In this document: positions 9,179 to 19,181 of the stretch, piece after piece
How the letters are laid out: the number at the start of each line of letters is the position of its first letter
Numbering within the stretch: position 1 is the stretch's first letter
Assembly: GCA_023622385.1 (NCBI GenBank)
Contig: JAMNZI010000178.1
Coordinates: 1 to 34,345, forward strand
Length of the DNA stretch: 34,345 nucleotides
Origin: Bacillota bacterium
GTDB taxonomy: Bacteria > Bacillota > Clostridia > Caldicoprobacterales > Caldicoprobacteraceae
Direction of reading: 5' to 3'
The notes under the pieces: model-generated
What the model was told of the DNA's origin: nothing
The model's input: only the letters and a program-made list of their open reading frames with translations
Database searches by the model: none
Position numbers and translations under genes: made by a program

Positions 9179-10960
9179 TTGGATGTAAAAGAGAGAATCA
9201 ATAAATTGCGTGAGAAGATGCAGGAAAAGGGCTTGGAGGCCTATATTGTCCCCAGCTCGGACCCACACATGAGCGAGTATGTGGCTTCCCGTTGGGAGGG
9301 CAGGAAATGGCTGTCGGGTTTTACGGGTTCGGCAGGGACTTTGGTTGTGACACGCCAAAGAAGCGGCCTTTGGACTGACGGCAGATACTACATACAGGCT
9401 GAAAAGCAGCTTGAAGGCACGGGGATTGAGCTTTTCAAAGCAGGTACGCCAGGGGTACCTGATTACGTAGAATGGCTCAGGCAGGAACTGCCTGAAAATA
9501 GCTGTGTTGGGATATGCGGCGAGGTGTTTTCTGTTTCCAAAGTTAGGGAGATGGAGAAGGAACTTTCAAAAAAGGGCATATGTTTGAACAAGGAATTTGA
9601 CTTGGTGGATGAGGTTTGGGAAGGGCGACCCGCGGCACCGCAGCAGCCGGTATTTGTTCACGATGTGGCCTTTGCGGGAAAGACTACAGCTCAAAAGCTG
9701 GATATGGTGCGCCAGGAAATGGCGAAGAAAGGGGTCAATTACTATTTGATATGCAGCCTGGACGATGTGGCATGGCTGTATAATATTCGCGGCAGCGATA
9801 TAGCCTACAATCCTGTGGCCATAGCATATGCCCTGGTGTCTTCCCATCAGGCTTGGCTATTTATTGATAAAAATAAGGTGCCTGGGGATGTGGCGCGCAT
9901 GCTGGATGAGAATGGGGTAATCGTCGAGGACTACCAAAGGGTATATGAACACCTTGCTGGATTAAAGGAAAGCGATGCTATACTCTTTGACCCGGATGTC
10001 GCCAATAGCCGGCTCTATAATGCTATAGCAAATGGATGCAAGAAGGTAGAGGGCATGAGCATCGTTGCCAGGCTGAAGGCTATAAAAAATGAGGTTGAGA
10101 TAGACAACCTCAAAAAGGCTCATGTGCGCGATGGGGTAGCCATGGTCAAATTCCTATACTGGCTTGAGCACAACTTGGGTAAGGAGAAAATAACCGAGAT
10201 TACTGTGGCCGAAAAGCTGGAAGAGTTTAGGCGACAGCAGGAAGATTTCATGGGGCCAAGCTTTGCCACCATTGCAGCCTATAAGGACCATGCTGCCATG
10301 ATGCATTATCAAGCCACTCCTGAAAGCTGCTATACCCTTGAGCAGGAAGGCTTTTTGCTCATCGATTCGGGAGGTCAATACTTGGGAGGGACTACCGATA
10401 TAACCCGTACAATAGTTTTGGGGCCCATTACCGACAGGCAGCGAAGGGATTTTACGCTTGTGCTCAAAGGCCACATAAATTTGGCACGGGCGAGGTTCCT
10501 GTACGGGGCCACCGGCTCCAATATGGACGTATTGGCAAGGTTGCCATTATGGGAGCAGGGAATAGACTATAAATGCGGTACTGGGCATGGTGTAGGGTAT
10601 TTTCTCAACGTGCACGAAGGGCCGCAGCGTTTAAGCCAGGTTCCCAACAACGTAAAACTGGAAAAGGGGATGATCGTGACCAACGAGCCGGGGGTGTATA
10701 TCGAGGGACAGTATGGCATACGCACTGAAAATGAGATGCTGGTAGTAGAGGATAGACGGACTGAATTTGGCGAATTTTTGAGATTTGAACCTATAACTTA
10801 CTGTCCCATTGACCTCAATGGAGTTGATCCTGAGCTGTTGAGCCAAGAGGAAAAGAAGTGGCTCAATGAATACCACAGCATGGTGTATGACCTGTTATCG
10901 CCATTGCTGGATGAAAATGAGAGGGAATGGCTCAAAGTCAAGACCAAACCCATAGAATAA
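9179..10960 (+). CDS. Xaa-Pro aminopeptidase, M24B family (large form)
   Basis: TTG start with upstream GAGGGAGG. VPSSDPHMSEYVASRWEGRKWLSGFTGSAGTLVVT. Metal-ligand motifs DSGGQYLGGTTDITRT, GTGHGVGYFLNVHEGPQ, TNEPGVYIEGQYGIRTEN. Confidence 0.93.
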   Translation: MDVKERINKLREKMQEKGLEAYIVPSSDPHMSEYVASRWEGRKWLSGFTGSAGTLVVTRQRSGLWTDGRYYIQAEKQLEGTGIELFKAGTPGVPDYVEWLRQELPENSCVGICGEVFSVSKVREMEKELSKKGICLNKEFDLVDEVWEGRPAAPQQPVFVHDVAFAGKTTAQKLDMVRQEMAKKGVNYYLICSLDDVAWLYNIRGSDIAYNPVAIAYALVSSHQAWLFIDKNKVPGDVARMLDENGVIVEDYQRVYEHLAGLKESDAILFDPDVANSRLYNAIANGCKKVEGMSIVARLKAIKNEVEIDNLKKAHVRDGVAMVKFLYWLEHNLGKEKITEITVAEKLEEFRRQQEDFMGPSFATIAAYKDHAAMMHYQATPESCYTLEQEGFLLIDSGGQYLGGTTDITRTIVLGPITDRQRRDFTLVLKGHINLARARFLYGATGSNMDVLARLPLWEQGIDYKCGTGHGVGYFLNVHEGPQRLSQVPNNVKLEKGMIVTNEPGVYIEGQYGIRTENEMLVVEDRRTEFGEFLRFEPITYCPIDLNGVDPELLSQEEKKWLNEYHSMVYDLLSPLLDENEREWLKVKTKPIE

Positions 10961-11022
10961 TCGGATGGGCTGGAGGAGCTAAATAGGCTTAACAGGAATT
11001 TATTTTCGGAGATAAAACAAAA

Positions 11023-11070
11023 AGGAGCCACAGGGTTTTATAAGCCCCACGGCTCCTATTTATTTTTTAT
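11023..11070. terminator. intrinsic terminator between convergent genes
   Basis: AGGAGCC...GGCTCCT stem (with inner GGG/CCC pairing) at 11023-11057, followed by ATTTATTTTTTAT. A-rich stretch on the opposite side suggests bidirectional function. Confidence 0.8.
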
Positions 11071-11081
11071 ATAAAGGCGGG

Positions 11082-12206
11082 CTATTTCATTCCGAATAGC
11101 TCTTCCTTAAGGTCGAGGTAATACAGGTAATCTTCGGGTTTTACGTTGGGCGGGCAGCGATGATCGCAGAACGGTATATATCCTCCCCTTTCCACCAGCG
11201 GCACCAGGCCTTCAAGGTATTCCTTTATGGCTTCTTTGCCTTGAGCCAATACCATCTTATCTACACCGCCCATGATCCTCAAATCTTTTCCGTATTGGTC
11301 AAGGAGCTCTTTTGGATGGCAGCAGCTGTTGACTTCATAGGGGAACAGGCAATTGATGCCGCTCTCTAAAAAGTAAGGCAAGAGAGGCCGGACATCGCCA
11401 TCGCAGTCAACATACCATATATCTATACCGGCTTCCTTAAGCTTCTTGTGTATGCGCTTATAGCGCGGCACCACCACGTTTTTAAAGAAATCTATAGACA
11501 CTATGGGGCCGTTTTTGAAGCATATGTCCTCCCATCCCGCTGCAAAATCGAAGTCAAAATGGGGCAACACCTGATCCAGGAAATCCTCAACCAGGACGCA
11601 GCAGGTCTCCACCATATCCTCCACCATATCGGGATAGTCATAGCAGGCATATGCCAGGCCTTCGAATGTGAGCATGTCGCGAATCTTGCCGATCATGGAG
11701 CCGGTATTTACGCCCAGAGGATAATCCCTGTCATCTGGGTGAGCCTTTTTGAGAGCTTCGATGTCAACTTTTCGTGAAGGGTCATCTCTGCGGAAACGCT
11801 CTTCTTTGCACCTTTTCCAGTCTTCGGGGGTCACGATGGAGGATTTTATAAAGTGGGGGATGGTGTCATGGTCATCCTTTGGAACTTCAGCCAGGAGGCC
11901 ATCGCTGTTGATGAGGATTTTGGTGGTCTCAGTCTCTTCAATCACCTTTGTTTCAAAAGGAGGAGACATCCATACGTTGCCGCTTATTACTTCTATTCTG
12001 TCGAAATTGAAAAAGATGTCGGCTTCATGGTTGTTGGTGATGTTGTTTTCCACAAATATGGACCATTCTTTGAAATTTTCATCCCAGTATCCAAACTCCA
12101 TGTTGAAGCACCGGTCAAAGGGCTTGTAATGCATCTGGTTGTTAAACCGCTCTCGGTCTGTCATGGTCCCCTTCCATTTCGGGCGACAAGGCGTTATTGT
12201 TTTCAT
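11082..12206 (-). CDS. uroporphyrinogen decarboxylase (URO-D) superfamily / methyltransferase-like protein
   Basis: MTDRERFNNQMHYKPFDRCFNMEFGYWDE. YVDCDGDVRPLLPYFLESGINCLFPYEV and GKDLRIMGGVDKMVLAQGKEAIKEYL are typical of URO-D-like enzymes. RBS AAGGAGGA on the minus strand. Confidence 0.8.
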   Translation of the reverse strand: MKTITPCRPKWKGTMTDRERFNNQMHYKPFDRCFNMEFGYWDENFKEWSIFVENNITNNHEADIFFNFDRIEVISGNVWMSPPFETKVIEETETTKILINSDGLLAEVPKDDHDTIPHFIKSSIVTPEDWKRCKEERFRRDDPSRKVDIEALKKAHPDDRDYPLGVNTGSMIGKIRDMLTFEGLAYACYDYPDMVEDMVETCCVLVEDFLDQVLPHFDFDFAAGWEDICFKNGPIVSIDFFKNVVVPRYKRIHKKLKEAGIDIWYVDCDGDVRPLLPYFLESGINCLFPYEVNSCCHPKELLDQYGKDLRIMGGVDKMVLAQGKEAIKEYLEGLVPLVERGGYIPFCDHRCPPNVKPEDYLYYLDLKEELFGMK

Positions 12207-12276
12207 AAAAATTTCCTCCTTATTGGCCTTTTATTTGTTTGTTTTGTTATTACCCCTTTGTCCTGTTCCGAAGTAA

Positions 12277-12304
12277 GCAAAAAATATTTTATCATATTTT
12301 TTGC
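12277..12304. promoter_or_regulatory. perfect inverted repeat upstream of the URO-D-like gene (possible operator)
   Basis: GCAAAAAATA-TTTTATCA-TATTTTTTGC, 10-bp perfect arms with 8-nt spacer, in the intergenic region. Confidence 0.45.
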
Positions 12305-12424
12305 AATTTATCATTATATTGTAAAAAATAGAATCTTCTTACATAGCATTTACATAAAATGAAGGCAAATGGACTTTGACGCTCCTTCTTGTTTGCTAGA
12401 CATGAAAAATTAACAGCCGTTCTA

Positions 12425-12949
12425 TTACACTCTATACAGATGCGAATCTTTGGTGTAGCGGTTGGCATAACAGCTGGCAGCATAGCTTTCAGGTTTAATC
12501 TTTGGTTCAAAAGCCGTGCCTTTAGCCATGGCCACCATCTCATTTATCAAATCCTTGGTGGCACCTTTGGTCCCCACATCAAGATGAAACTCAAAATGTA
12601 TATCGCCTGAACGGCCCGAAGGCCTAAGTAAGCACTGTACTATTTTCTCAATTTTATCGGGAGTGAACAGGGCCGCTACTTCCAGGGTCCTGGCGGTCTC
12701 GTAATATATCTTCTCTCGCAGACTTTTGATGGGTCTGGGAACTACATGCTTTGTGATGAAGCCGATAGCCCCCCTGCCGATACGGTGAAGGTGTATGGCC
12801 GTTACGAATACCGTCTTTCTCTCTACCTGTGAATCCGAGCCTACTGACAGGCGATATTCACAGTAAGGGGCCTGTTTGATGAAATTGAGTATATGGTCGT
12901 ACACCTGATCAAACGTTAAGTTGTGGTATTTTGAGTTAGAGAACAACAA
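12425..12949 (-). CDS. ribonuclease H-like YkuK family protein (DUF458)
   Basis: YRLSVGSDSQVERKTVFVTAIHLHRIGRGAIGFITKHVVPRPIKSLREKIYYETARTLEVAALF resembles YkuK. True start uncertain (see findings). Confidence 0.75.
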   Translation of the reverse strand: MLFSNSKYHNLTFDQVYDHILNFIKQAPYCEYRLSVGSDSQVERKTVFVTAIHLHRIGRGAIGFITKHVVPRPIKSLREKIYYETARTLEVAALFTPDKIEKIVQCLLRPSGRSGDIHFEFHLDVGTKGATKDLINEMVAMAKGTAFEPKIKPESYAASCYANRYTKDSHLYRV

Positions 12950-13164
12950 CGGCTGTTGTTCCGCCTTGTTGGCTGTAGCTTTTATACCTACCCCTCCCGA
13001 GTTTTTGACTTATTATATATATTATTATACATCAATGGATACTACTTTCACAGGGTATTTATAAAATTTTTCTGCTGTGTTTTCCTTTATTTATGTAGCA
13101 AAATATGCTAATATTTGATATATAATCGAGAATTTTGAGGAAAAATAAACCAGAGAGGAGGGCG

Positions 13165-13908
13165 ATGGGCGTGAAGGTCACCGTACTTGGTAAATATGGC
13201 CCGTTTCCTGCGGCTTCAGGGGCCTGTTCGGGATATCTGGTACAGGAGGGAAATACCAAGGTGCTGGTGGACTGTGGCAATGGTGTGCTCAGCCGGCTCC
13301 AGCAGATTTGCCCTATAGATGAATTAAACGCCATCATCATTTCGCATTTACACAGTGACCATGTGTCGGATATGCTGGTACTGCGTTATGCTTTGGATAT
13401 TTTAAATGCCCGCGGGCTCAGAGAGCCCAAACCGCTTCCTGTGTATGTTCCTGAGACTCCTAGAGACGAGTACGATAGGTTGTTTTTTAAAGGCGTATTT
13501 GAAGTCCATCCCATACGAGATGGTATGCAGCTGCAAATAGACGGCCTATCATTTTATTTCCAGGAAATGACCCACCCCGTCCAGAGCTTCGGTATCAAAA
13601 TCGCAGGGGAGAATAAGACGCTGGTGTATACGGGCGATACCAACTATAACGAAAGAATAGAATCGTTTGCCTGCGGCGCTGATCTCTTCATTGCCGATGC
13701 GGGGTTGCTGGAGAGGGACAAAACCGGTCCAAACGTGCCGCATCTTACCGCACGGGAAGTTGGGCTTATAGCGGCAAAAGCCAACGTGAAGCAGTTGATG
13801 CTCACCCATATATGGCCGTGGTACAACGAAGACGACGTACTGGCTGAAGCTAAAGAAAGTTATCCTGGAGCATTTATTGCCCAGGAAATGAAGGAATACA
13901 GCGTATAA
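13165..13908 (+). CDS. MBL-fold metallo-hydrolase (RNase Z/YhfI-like)
   Basis: ISHLHSDHVSDML metal-binding motif, VYTGDTNYNE, LMLTHIWPWYNED. RBS GAGAGGAGGGCG precedes ATG 13165, so it starts downstream of the listed 13135. Confidence 0.85.
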   Translation: MGVKVTVLGKYGPFPAASGACSGYLVQEGNTKVLVDCGNGVLSRLQQICPIDELNAIIISHLHSDHVSDMLVLRYALDILNARGLREPKPLPVYVPETPRDEYDRLFFKGVFEVHPIRDGMQLQIDGLSFYFQEMTHPVQSFGIKIAGENKTLVYTGDTNYNERIESFACGADLFIADAGLLERDKTGPNVPHLTAREVGLIAAKANVKQLMLTHIWPWYNEDDVLAEAKESYPGAFIAQEMKEYSV

Positions 13909-13931
13909 TAACGTATTCGGTACCGCTGACA

Positions 13932-16334
13932 TTGGTGGAAGGGGTTTCATGGGCCTTGACGGTTTGGGTAAAACGCCCTGTGATATGGCTGACATCTGCC
14001 TATATCATCGGGATTGTGGTAGGAACGAGGCTCAATAAGGAGTTTGCCTTATTCGCTGGAGTGGCTGCCATCTTGGTGGCTGGTATGGCTTGGGTGTGGG
14101 AACGTAAGAGCAATACTGGCATGATCCCAGTATTGCTTCTATTTGGCTTGTTTGGCATTCTGGCCGTACAGGTAAGGCTCAATTCCAAAAACCCCCTTGG
14201 AGACATAACCGGTAAACTGGTGCAGATATATGGACAGGTTGTGGAAAGCCCTAGGTATGATGAACAGCGGGATATTTATGTAGTTGAGACGCTTTCAGCC
14301 GTGGTGGAGGGGGACAAGCGAAATGTAAAGGCCAAGGTCCAGGTTAGCGTTTATTTCGGAGACCAGCAAGAGGAGAGGCAGCGCTACAGCTATGGGGATA
14401 TCGTCGAGGTAAGAGGTAGGCTGGAAGAGCCGCCGGGCCAGCGCAATCCAAAAGGGTTTGACTACAGGGCGTATCTGCAAAGGCGCGGCATCTATAACGT
14501 TATGTCGGTGCAGCCGTATAGTATAAAAAGGGTGGGTGTGGGGAGCCTTCCTTATCTGATGTCGTTAATTTATGCTTTAAAGAGCCGTGCTGAGGCCGTG
14601 TTTGATCAACATGTAGGCGGTAAAGAGGGCGCTCTTGTAAAGACCATGTTGCTCGGACAGAAGTGGCTGCTGCCTTCAGAGGTGCAGAGGGACTTTCAGG
14701 CTACCGGGCTATCTCACGTGCTTGCCATATCGGGTCTGCATGTAGGGTTTATTGCGGCTGCCTTGTCTTCCATTGCGGCGCTGCTGCGCCTTACAAAAAA
14801 GCAGGCTTTTGGCTTCCAGGTATGCCTGTTGTGTCTTTACTGCGTTATGGTGGGGGCTACCCCATCGGTGGTGCGGGCCGTTGTCATGGCGGCTTTACTT
14901 CTAGGGGGTAAAGCGGTAGGGCGCCAGCCCGATATGCTCAATAACCTGTTTGTGGCTGCCTTCTTCATATTGCTGCTTAGGCCTTTGGACCTTTTTGATG
15001 TGGGCTTTCAGCTATCCTTTGCGGCAGTTGTTGGCATCATCCTGTTTGTTGAGCGCTTTGAAAGCTGGTTGAAGTTTTTGCCCAGGTGGATGGCGGCCGG
15101 TTTATCGGTTACCCTGTCGGCTCAGCTAGGGGTATGGCCCATCATTGCCTATCATTTTAACGCTTTTTCGGTTATTTCCATGGTTACCAACCTGCTTTTG
15201 GTCCCCATGTCAGGATTGATAGTGTTAATGGGATTTGCGTTGATGGTCATGGGTTTGGTGATCCCGACCATGGGAATTTTACTTGGGCCGCCGATAAAGC
15301 TTCTGTGCTTTTTGCTTGTAAGGGGAAATGAAGTTTTGGCAGCTATCCCATGGGCTTTCATGCGCGTGGTATCGCCTTCGTTCTTTTTCCTGGCGTGCTA
15401 TTACCTGGCAGTTTGGATTTTATCGCCGGAAAAGCCGAGATGGGTCAAACGGCCTTTTTTGTGGTGTGGGGCCATGGCAGCTGTCCTCTTGTTGGTTGGG
15501 ATACTCATCCCCCTGCTGGATAATGACCTAAAGGTGGTATTTTTAGATGTAGGCCAGGGAGATTGTATATACATAAAAACTCCGGATGAAAAGCACATTT
15601 TGATAGACGGCGGCGGAAGAAGCGCAAGCCATACTGGCACGTTTGATGTTGGAGAAGACGTTGTAGTGCCATTTTTGCTGAAAAACGGAGTGGGACACCT
15701 TGACCTTGTAATTATGTCCCATGCCCATGATGACCATATCGGTGGCTTGATTGCGGTATTGGAGAGCATTCCTGTCAGGGCCTTTATGGAGTATCCGCCT
15801 GGCGAGGAAAGCGATAACTATGTGCGGCTTAAGGAACTGGTAAGCAGGAAGGGCATTAAAAACGTGTATGCCTATTCCGGCCTTTCGTATAGGGTGGGCA
15901 GGGATGTGTGGCTTGACGTGGTGTATCCCCATGTGGCAGATAAGCAGCCCGAGCGGTTATTCAGCGGGGGCGATAACAACCGTTCGCTGGTGATTCTGCT
16001 GCGCTATGGGGAGGCTAATGTGCTATTTACAGGAGATATAGAGGCGGATGTCGAGAAATACTTGTCGAAAAATTGGAATTTGCCGATAGATATATTGAAG
16101 GTTGCTCATCACGGCAGCAACACATCGTCTACCGATGAATGGCTTAAGGCCTTGAGGCCGCAGCTGGCGGTTATACAGGTGGGTAGAAACGCCTTTGGGC
16201 ATCCCAGTTCCCAGGTGCTGCATAGGTTGGAAAATGGAGGGATAAAGGTGTTGCGGAACGACCGACACGGAGCAGTCATAGCCAGTTATGGGGGAAGAAA
16301 ATGGCGCATACGGTGGATGCTTGATGAATGGTAA
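13932..16334 (+). CDS. comEC: DNA internalization-related competence protein ComEC/Rec2
   Basis: About 800 aa. DUF4131-like N-terminus, competence domain (GLSHVLAISGLHVGFIAA; VGATPSVVRAVVMAALLL), C-terminal MBL domain (VFLDVGQGDCIYI, MSHAHDDHIGGL, VAHHGSNTSS). Start codon uncertain. Confidence 0.92.
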   Translation: MVEGVSWALTVWVKRPVIWLTSAYIIGIVVGTRLNKEFALFAGVAAILVAGMAWVWERKSNTGMIPVLLLFGLFGILAVQVRLNSKNPLGDITGKLVQIYGQVVESPRYDEQRDIYVVETLSAVVEGDKRNVKAKVQVSVYFGDQQEERQRYSYGDIVEVRGRLEEPPGQRNPKGFDYRAYLQRRGIYNVMSVQPYSIKRVGVGSLPYLMSLIYALKSRAEAVFDQHVGGKEGALVKTMLLGQKWLLPSEVQRDFQATGLSHVLAISGLHVGFIAAALSSIAALLRLTKKQAFGFQVCLLCLYCVMVGATPSVVRAVVMAALLLGGKAVGRQPDMLNNLFVAAFFILLLRPLDLFDVGFQLSFAAVVGIILFVERFESWLKFLPRWMAAGLSVTLSAQLGVWPIIAYHFNAFSVISMVTNLLLVPMSGLIVLMGFALMVMGLVIPTMGILLGPPIKLLCFLLVRGNEVLAAIPWAFMRVVSPSFFFLACYYLAVWILSPEKPRWVKRPFLWCGAMAAVLLLVGILIPLLDNDLKVVFLDVGQGDCIYIKTPDEKHILIDGGGRSASHTGTFDVGEDVVVPFLLKNGVGHLDLVIMSHAHDDHIGGLIAVLESIPVRAFMEYPPGEESDNYVRLKELVSRKGIKNVYAYSGLSYRVGRDVWLDVVYPHVADKQPERLFSGGDNNRSLVILLRYGEANVLFTGDIEADVEKYLSKNWNLPIDILKVAHHGSNTSSTDEWLKALRPQLAVIQVGRNAFGHPSSQVLHRLENGGIKVLRNDRHGAVIASYGGRKWRIRWMLDEW

Positions 16335-16381
16335 AAAGATGAAAGGCAAAACTAAAAGTAAGGGAGGGAAGCTGAAAGGCC

Positions 16382-16798
16382 ATGAAGAGCTACAGGAAGG
16401 AGCTTTGGTTTGAGGTAAACAAGCGACGCGATTTCATCAATATTACCCCTGTTTTGGAGGAATGCGTCAGAGAAAGCGGCATAAAGGAAGGTTTGCTCCT
16501 GTGCAATGCCATGCATATCACCGCCAGCGTGTTTATAAATGATGACGAGCCGGGGCTTCATCAGGACTTTGAAGAATGGCTGGAGAAGTTGGCTCCCGAG
16601 AAACCCTATTCACAGTACAAACATAATGTATTTGAGGATAATGCCGATGCCCATTTAAAGCGCACCATAATGGGCAGAGAGGTAGTAGTAGCAATCACCA
16701 ATGGTAAACTGGACCTGGGGCCATGGGAGCAGATTTTCTATGGCGAGTTTGATGGAAAACGGCGCAAGCGCGTGCTTGTCAAGATCATAGGGGAATAA
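16382..16798 (+). CDS. secondary thiamine-phosphate synthase / YjbQ (UPF0047) family protein
   Basis: [55 protein letters not shown]...[52 protein letters not shown]. Confidence 0.9.
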   Translation: MKSYRKELWFEVNKRRDFINITPVLEECVRESGIKEGLLLCNAMHITASVFINDDEPGLHQDFEEWLEKLAPEKPYSQYKHNVFEDNADAHLKRTIMGREVVVAITNGKLDLGPWEQIFYGEFDGKRRKRVLVKIIGE

Positions 16799-16879
16799 AT
16801 GGGAATAATTGTTCATGGAAGATGTAGGCTACATATGATAAAATATGTCTGTTAAGCCGCATCAGAGAGGAGGGCAGTC

Positions 16880-17599
16880 GTGGCTGTATTTGCTAAAAAA
16901 AACGGTCGGGTGGGATGTTTCATCCTCCATGGGGTGAACGGTGGCCGCTTCGGAGTAGAGCCCCTCTGTTCTTACCTTGAGGAGCAAGGGTATGGTACAT
17001 ACTGTTGTGAAATTGGCATGGAGTTTGGCTCTGTGAAGCTGTTTAACGCTTATGCTTATTTAGAATGGCTGAACAGGGCCGAGAGGGAATTTGAGGAGTT
17101 TTGTAAAAAATACAATTACGTTGTGGTCATAGGCGTCTCGATTGGAGGGCTGATAGGCATACTCCTTGCCGAAAAGTATATGGTGGATGCCTTGATAACC
17201 ATAAATACCCCCATATATTTGCTGAATGCCAAGAAGCTGCTGGAAATGTTGTACCGTGAAGAGGTAGGAGCGGGAAATTTGTATCTCAGCAGGATTATTA
17301 TCCTGGCTCTGTACCGCTTGATGGGTTTTAACAGGCTATTCCATCAAGTAAAAAAAGTATTATACAGGCTGCGCTGCCCTCTTTTAGTGATACAGGGGAA
17401 AAAGGACGATATCGTGGACTGGAAGAGCGCGTCTTACATATACGACAGTTTTTTGGGCCAAGCTAAAGAGATCCAATATTTTCCAAAATCCGGGCATTTT
17501 ATCTTCTGCGATTGTGAAAGCCGACTGGTGTTCATCCGGTTGCATCAGTTTATTGAAAAGAGCGTGGAAAATAAGATGCTGTTGGAAGGGTATATTTGA
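16880..17599 (+). CDS. alpha/beta hydrolase (carboxylesterase/lipase-like)
   Basis: FILHGVNGG oxyanion region, VVIGVSIGGLIGILLA nucleophile elbow (GVSIGG), late Asp/His (GKKDDIVDW, KSGHFIFCD). RBS AGAGAGGAGGG. Confidence 0.82.
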   Translation: MAVFAKKNGRVGCFILHGVNGGRFGVEPLCSYLEEQGYGTYCCEIGMEFGSVKLFNAYAYLEWLNRAEREFEEFCKKYNYVVVIGVSIGGLIGILLAEKYMVDALITINTPIYLLNAKKLLEMLYREEVGAGNLYLSRIIILALYRLMGFNRLFHQVKKVLYRLRCPLLVIQGKKDDIVDWKSASYIYDSFLGQAKEIQYFPKSGHFIFCDCESRLVFIRLHQFIEKSVENKMLLEGYI

Positions 17600-17730
17600 T
17601 TTTGCTGCAAGTTCAATTTGCCTAAAATATGGCTTGATAATACAAAACTTTGGATTTCATTTTAAGCAGACAAATATGTTTTTTTACAGTTAAGATAATA
17701 CCATTTGATGAAGAAAGGGGTAGGGTACTC

Positions 17731-19167
17731 ATGAAGAGGTTTGAAGATGCTAGCTGGAGAGAAAGCATGAGGATAAGGTTGGATTACAACAATATGATGT
17801 CGGATATGCTTGGGGAGGAATACGGCATAAGCAAGGAACAGATCCTCGCATTGCAGCCTAAGATAAAGGCTGCCATTGAGGCTTTGAAAGCCAAGAGGAA
17901 AGCCGGTAAAACCGAGTGGAGGGACCTGCCGTATACCCAGGCTGAGGTGGTCAAGGATATTCTGGCCACCGCAGAGGATATAAAGAGAAGATTCGAATGC
18001 TTTGTGGTATTGGGCATCGGTGGCTCGGCTTTGGGCCCTATAGCGGTACATCAAGCCCTCAATCACCTGCATTACAACGAGCTACCCAGAGAGAAACGAA
18101 ATGGCTGCCCGAGGTTTTATGTAGTGGACAATATAGATCCCGAGCGAATGAAAGCTCTATTTGATATCATTGACGTCAAGAATACGGCCTTTAACGTCAT
18201 AACCAAATCTGGCAGCACGTCCGAGACTATGGCTCAATTTTTGATTGTCAGGGATATGCTAAAGGAAGCTGTTGGCGAAGGGTACCGTGAGCACATCATT
18301 GCCACTACCGATGCAGAGAAGGGCAGTCTGATCCGTATAGCAAAAGAGGAAGGGTTTAAGACTTTCTACATTCCTGCAGGTGTAGGAGGTAGGTTCTCGG
18401 AGCTTTCACCTGTGGGGCTTTTGTCAGCGGCGGTGTGCGGCATCGATATCGAAGAGCTGCTGGCAGGGGCGGCTTATATGGATGAGCTGTGCAGCAAGGA
18501 TGACATATTTGAAAACCCGGCTTATATGGCGGCTGTGCTCCAGTATATCGCCATGAAACAGGGCAAAAACATATCCGTCATGATGCCCTATGCCGATTCC
18601 TTGAAGTATATGGCCGACTGGTATGCTCAGCTGTGGGCTGAGAGCTTGGGCAAAAAGTTTGACCTTGAGGGCAGGGAAGTGTATGCGGGTCAAACCCCGG
18701 TAAAAGCGCTGGGCGTCACCGATCAGCATTCCCAGATACAGCTGTATACCGAAGGGCCTTTCGATAAGGTTATAACCTTCATAAAGGTAGAAAATTTCCG
18801 CAGCCAAGTCGATATTCCCAAAGGATACGAGGATATGCCTGCCGTTTCGTTCCTTGGAGGCCATACGCTGGGACAGCTTTTACATGCCGAGCAGACGGCC
18901 ACTGAATATGCGCTTTATAAGGCCAAACGGATGAACAGGACCATCATACTGCCCGAGGTCAATGCGTTTACCGTGGGACAGCTGCTTTATCTGTTAGAAG
19001 TGGAAACGGCTTTTGCTGGTGAGCTGCTGGGCATCAATGCCTTCGATCAGCCTGGAGTGGAGGAAGGCAAGAACGCCACGTATGCGCTTATGGGCCGTCC
19101 GGGCTATGAGGAGAAAAAGATGGAACTGGAGGGTAGGCCAAAGAAGCGCGAGGAATATATAATATAG
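17731..19167 (+). CDS. pgi: glucose-6-phosphate isomerase
   Basis: Start MKRFEDASWR with RBS AAAGGGG. FVVLGIGGSALGPIAVHQAL, FNVITKSGSTSETMAQF, PAGVGGRFSELSPVGLLSAAVCGID, DQHSQIQLYTEGP are PGI hallmarks. Confidence 0.95.
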   Translation: MKRFEDASWRESMRIRLDYNNMMSDMLGEEYGISKEQILALQPKIKAAIEALKAKRKAGKTEWRDLPYTQAEVVKDILATAEDIKRRFECFVVLGIGGSALGPIAVHQALNHLHYNELPREKRNGCPRFYVVDNIDPERMKALFDIIDVKNTAFNVITKSGSTSETMAQFLIVRDMLKEAVGEGYREHIIATTDAEKGSLIRIAKEEGFKTFYIPAGVGGRFSELSPVGLLSAAVCGIDIEELLAGAAYMDELCSKDDIFENPAYMAAVLQYIAMKQGKNISVMMPYADSLKYMADWYAQLWAESLGKKFDLEGREVYAGQTPVKALGVTDQHSQIQLYTEGPFDKVITFIKVENFRSQVDIPKGYEDMPAVSFLGGHTLGQLLHAEQTATEYALYKAKRMNRTIILPEVNAFTVGQLLYLLEVETAFAGELLGINAFDQPGVEEGKNATYALMGRPGYEEKKMELEGRPKKREEYII

Positions 19168-19181
19168 GGGGGATCACGGGG

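Noticed and set aside
11160-12362. Plus-strand ORFs (11160..11369, 11448..11777, 11749..12129, 11853..12362) opposite the URO-D-like gene
   Set aside because: The minus-strand frame has coherent family sequence and a good RBS; the plus-strand frames are shadows.
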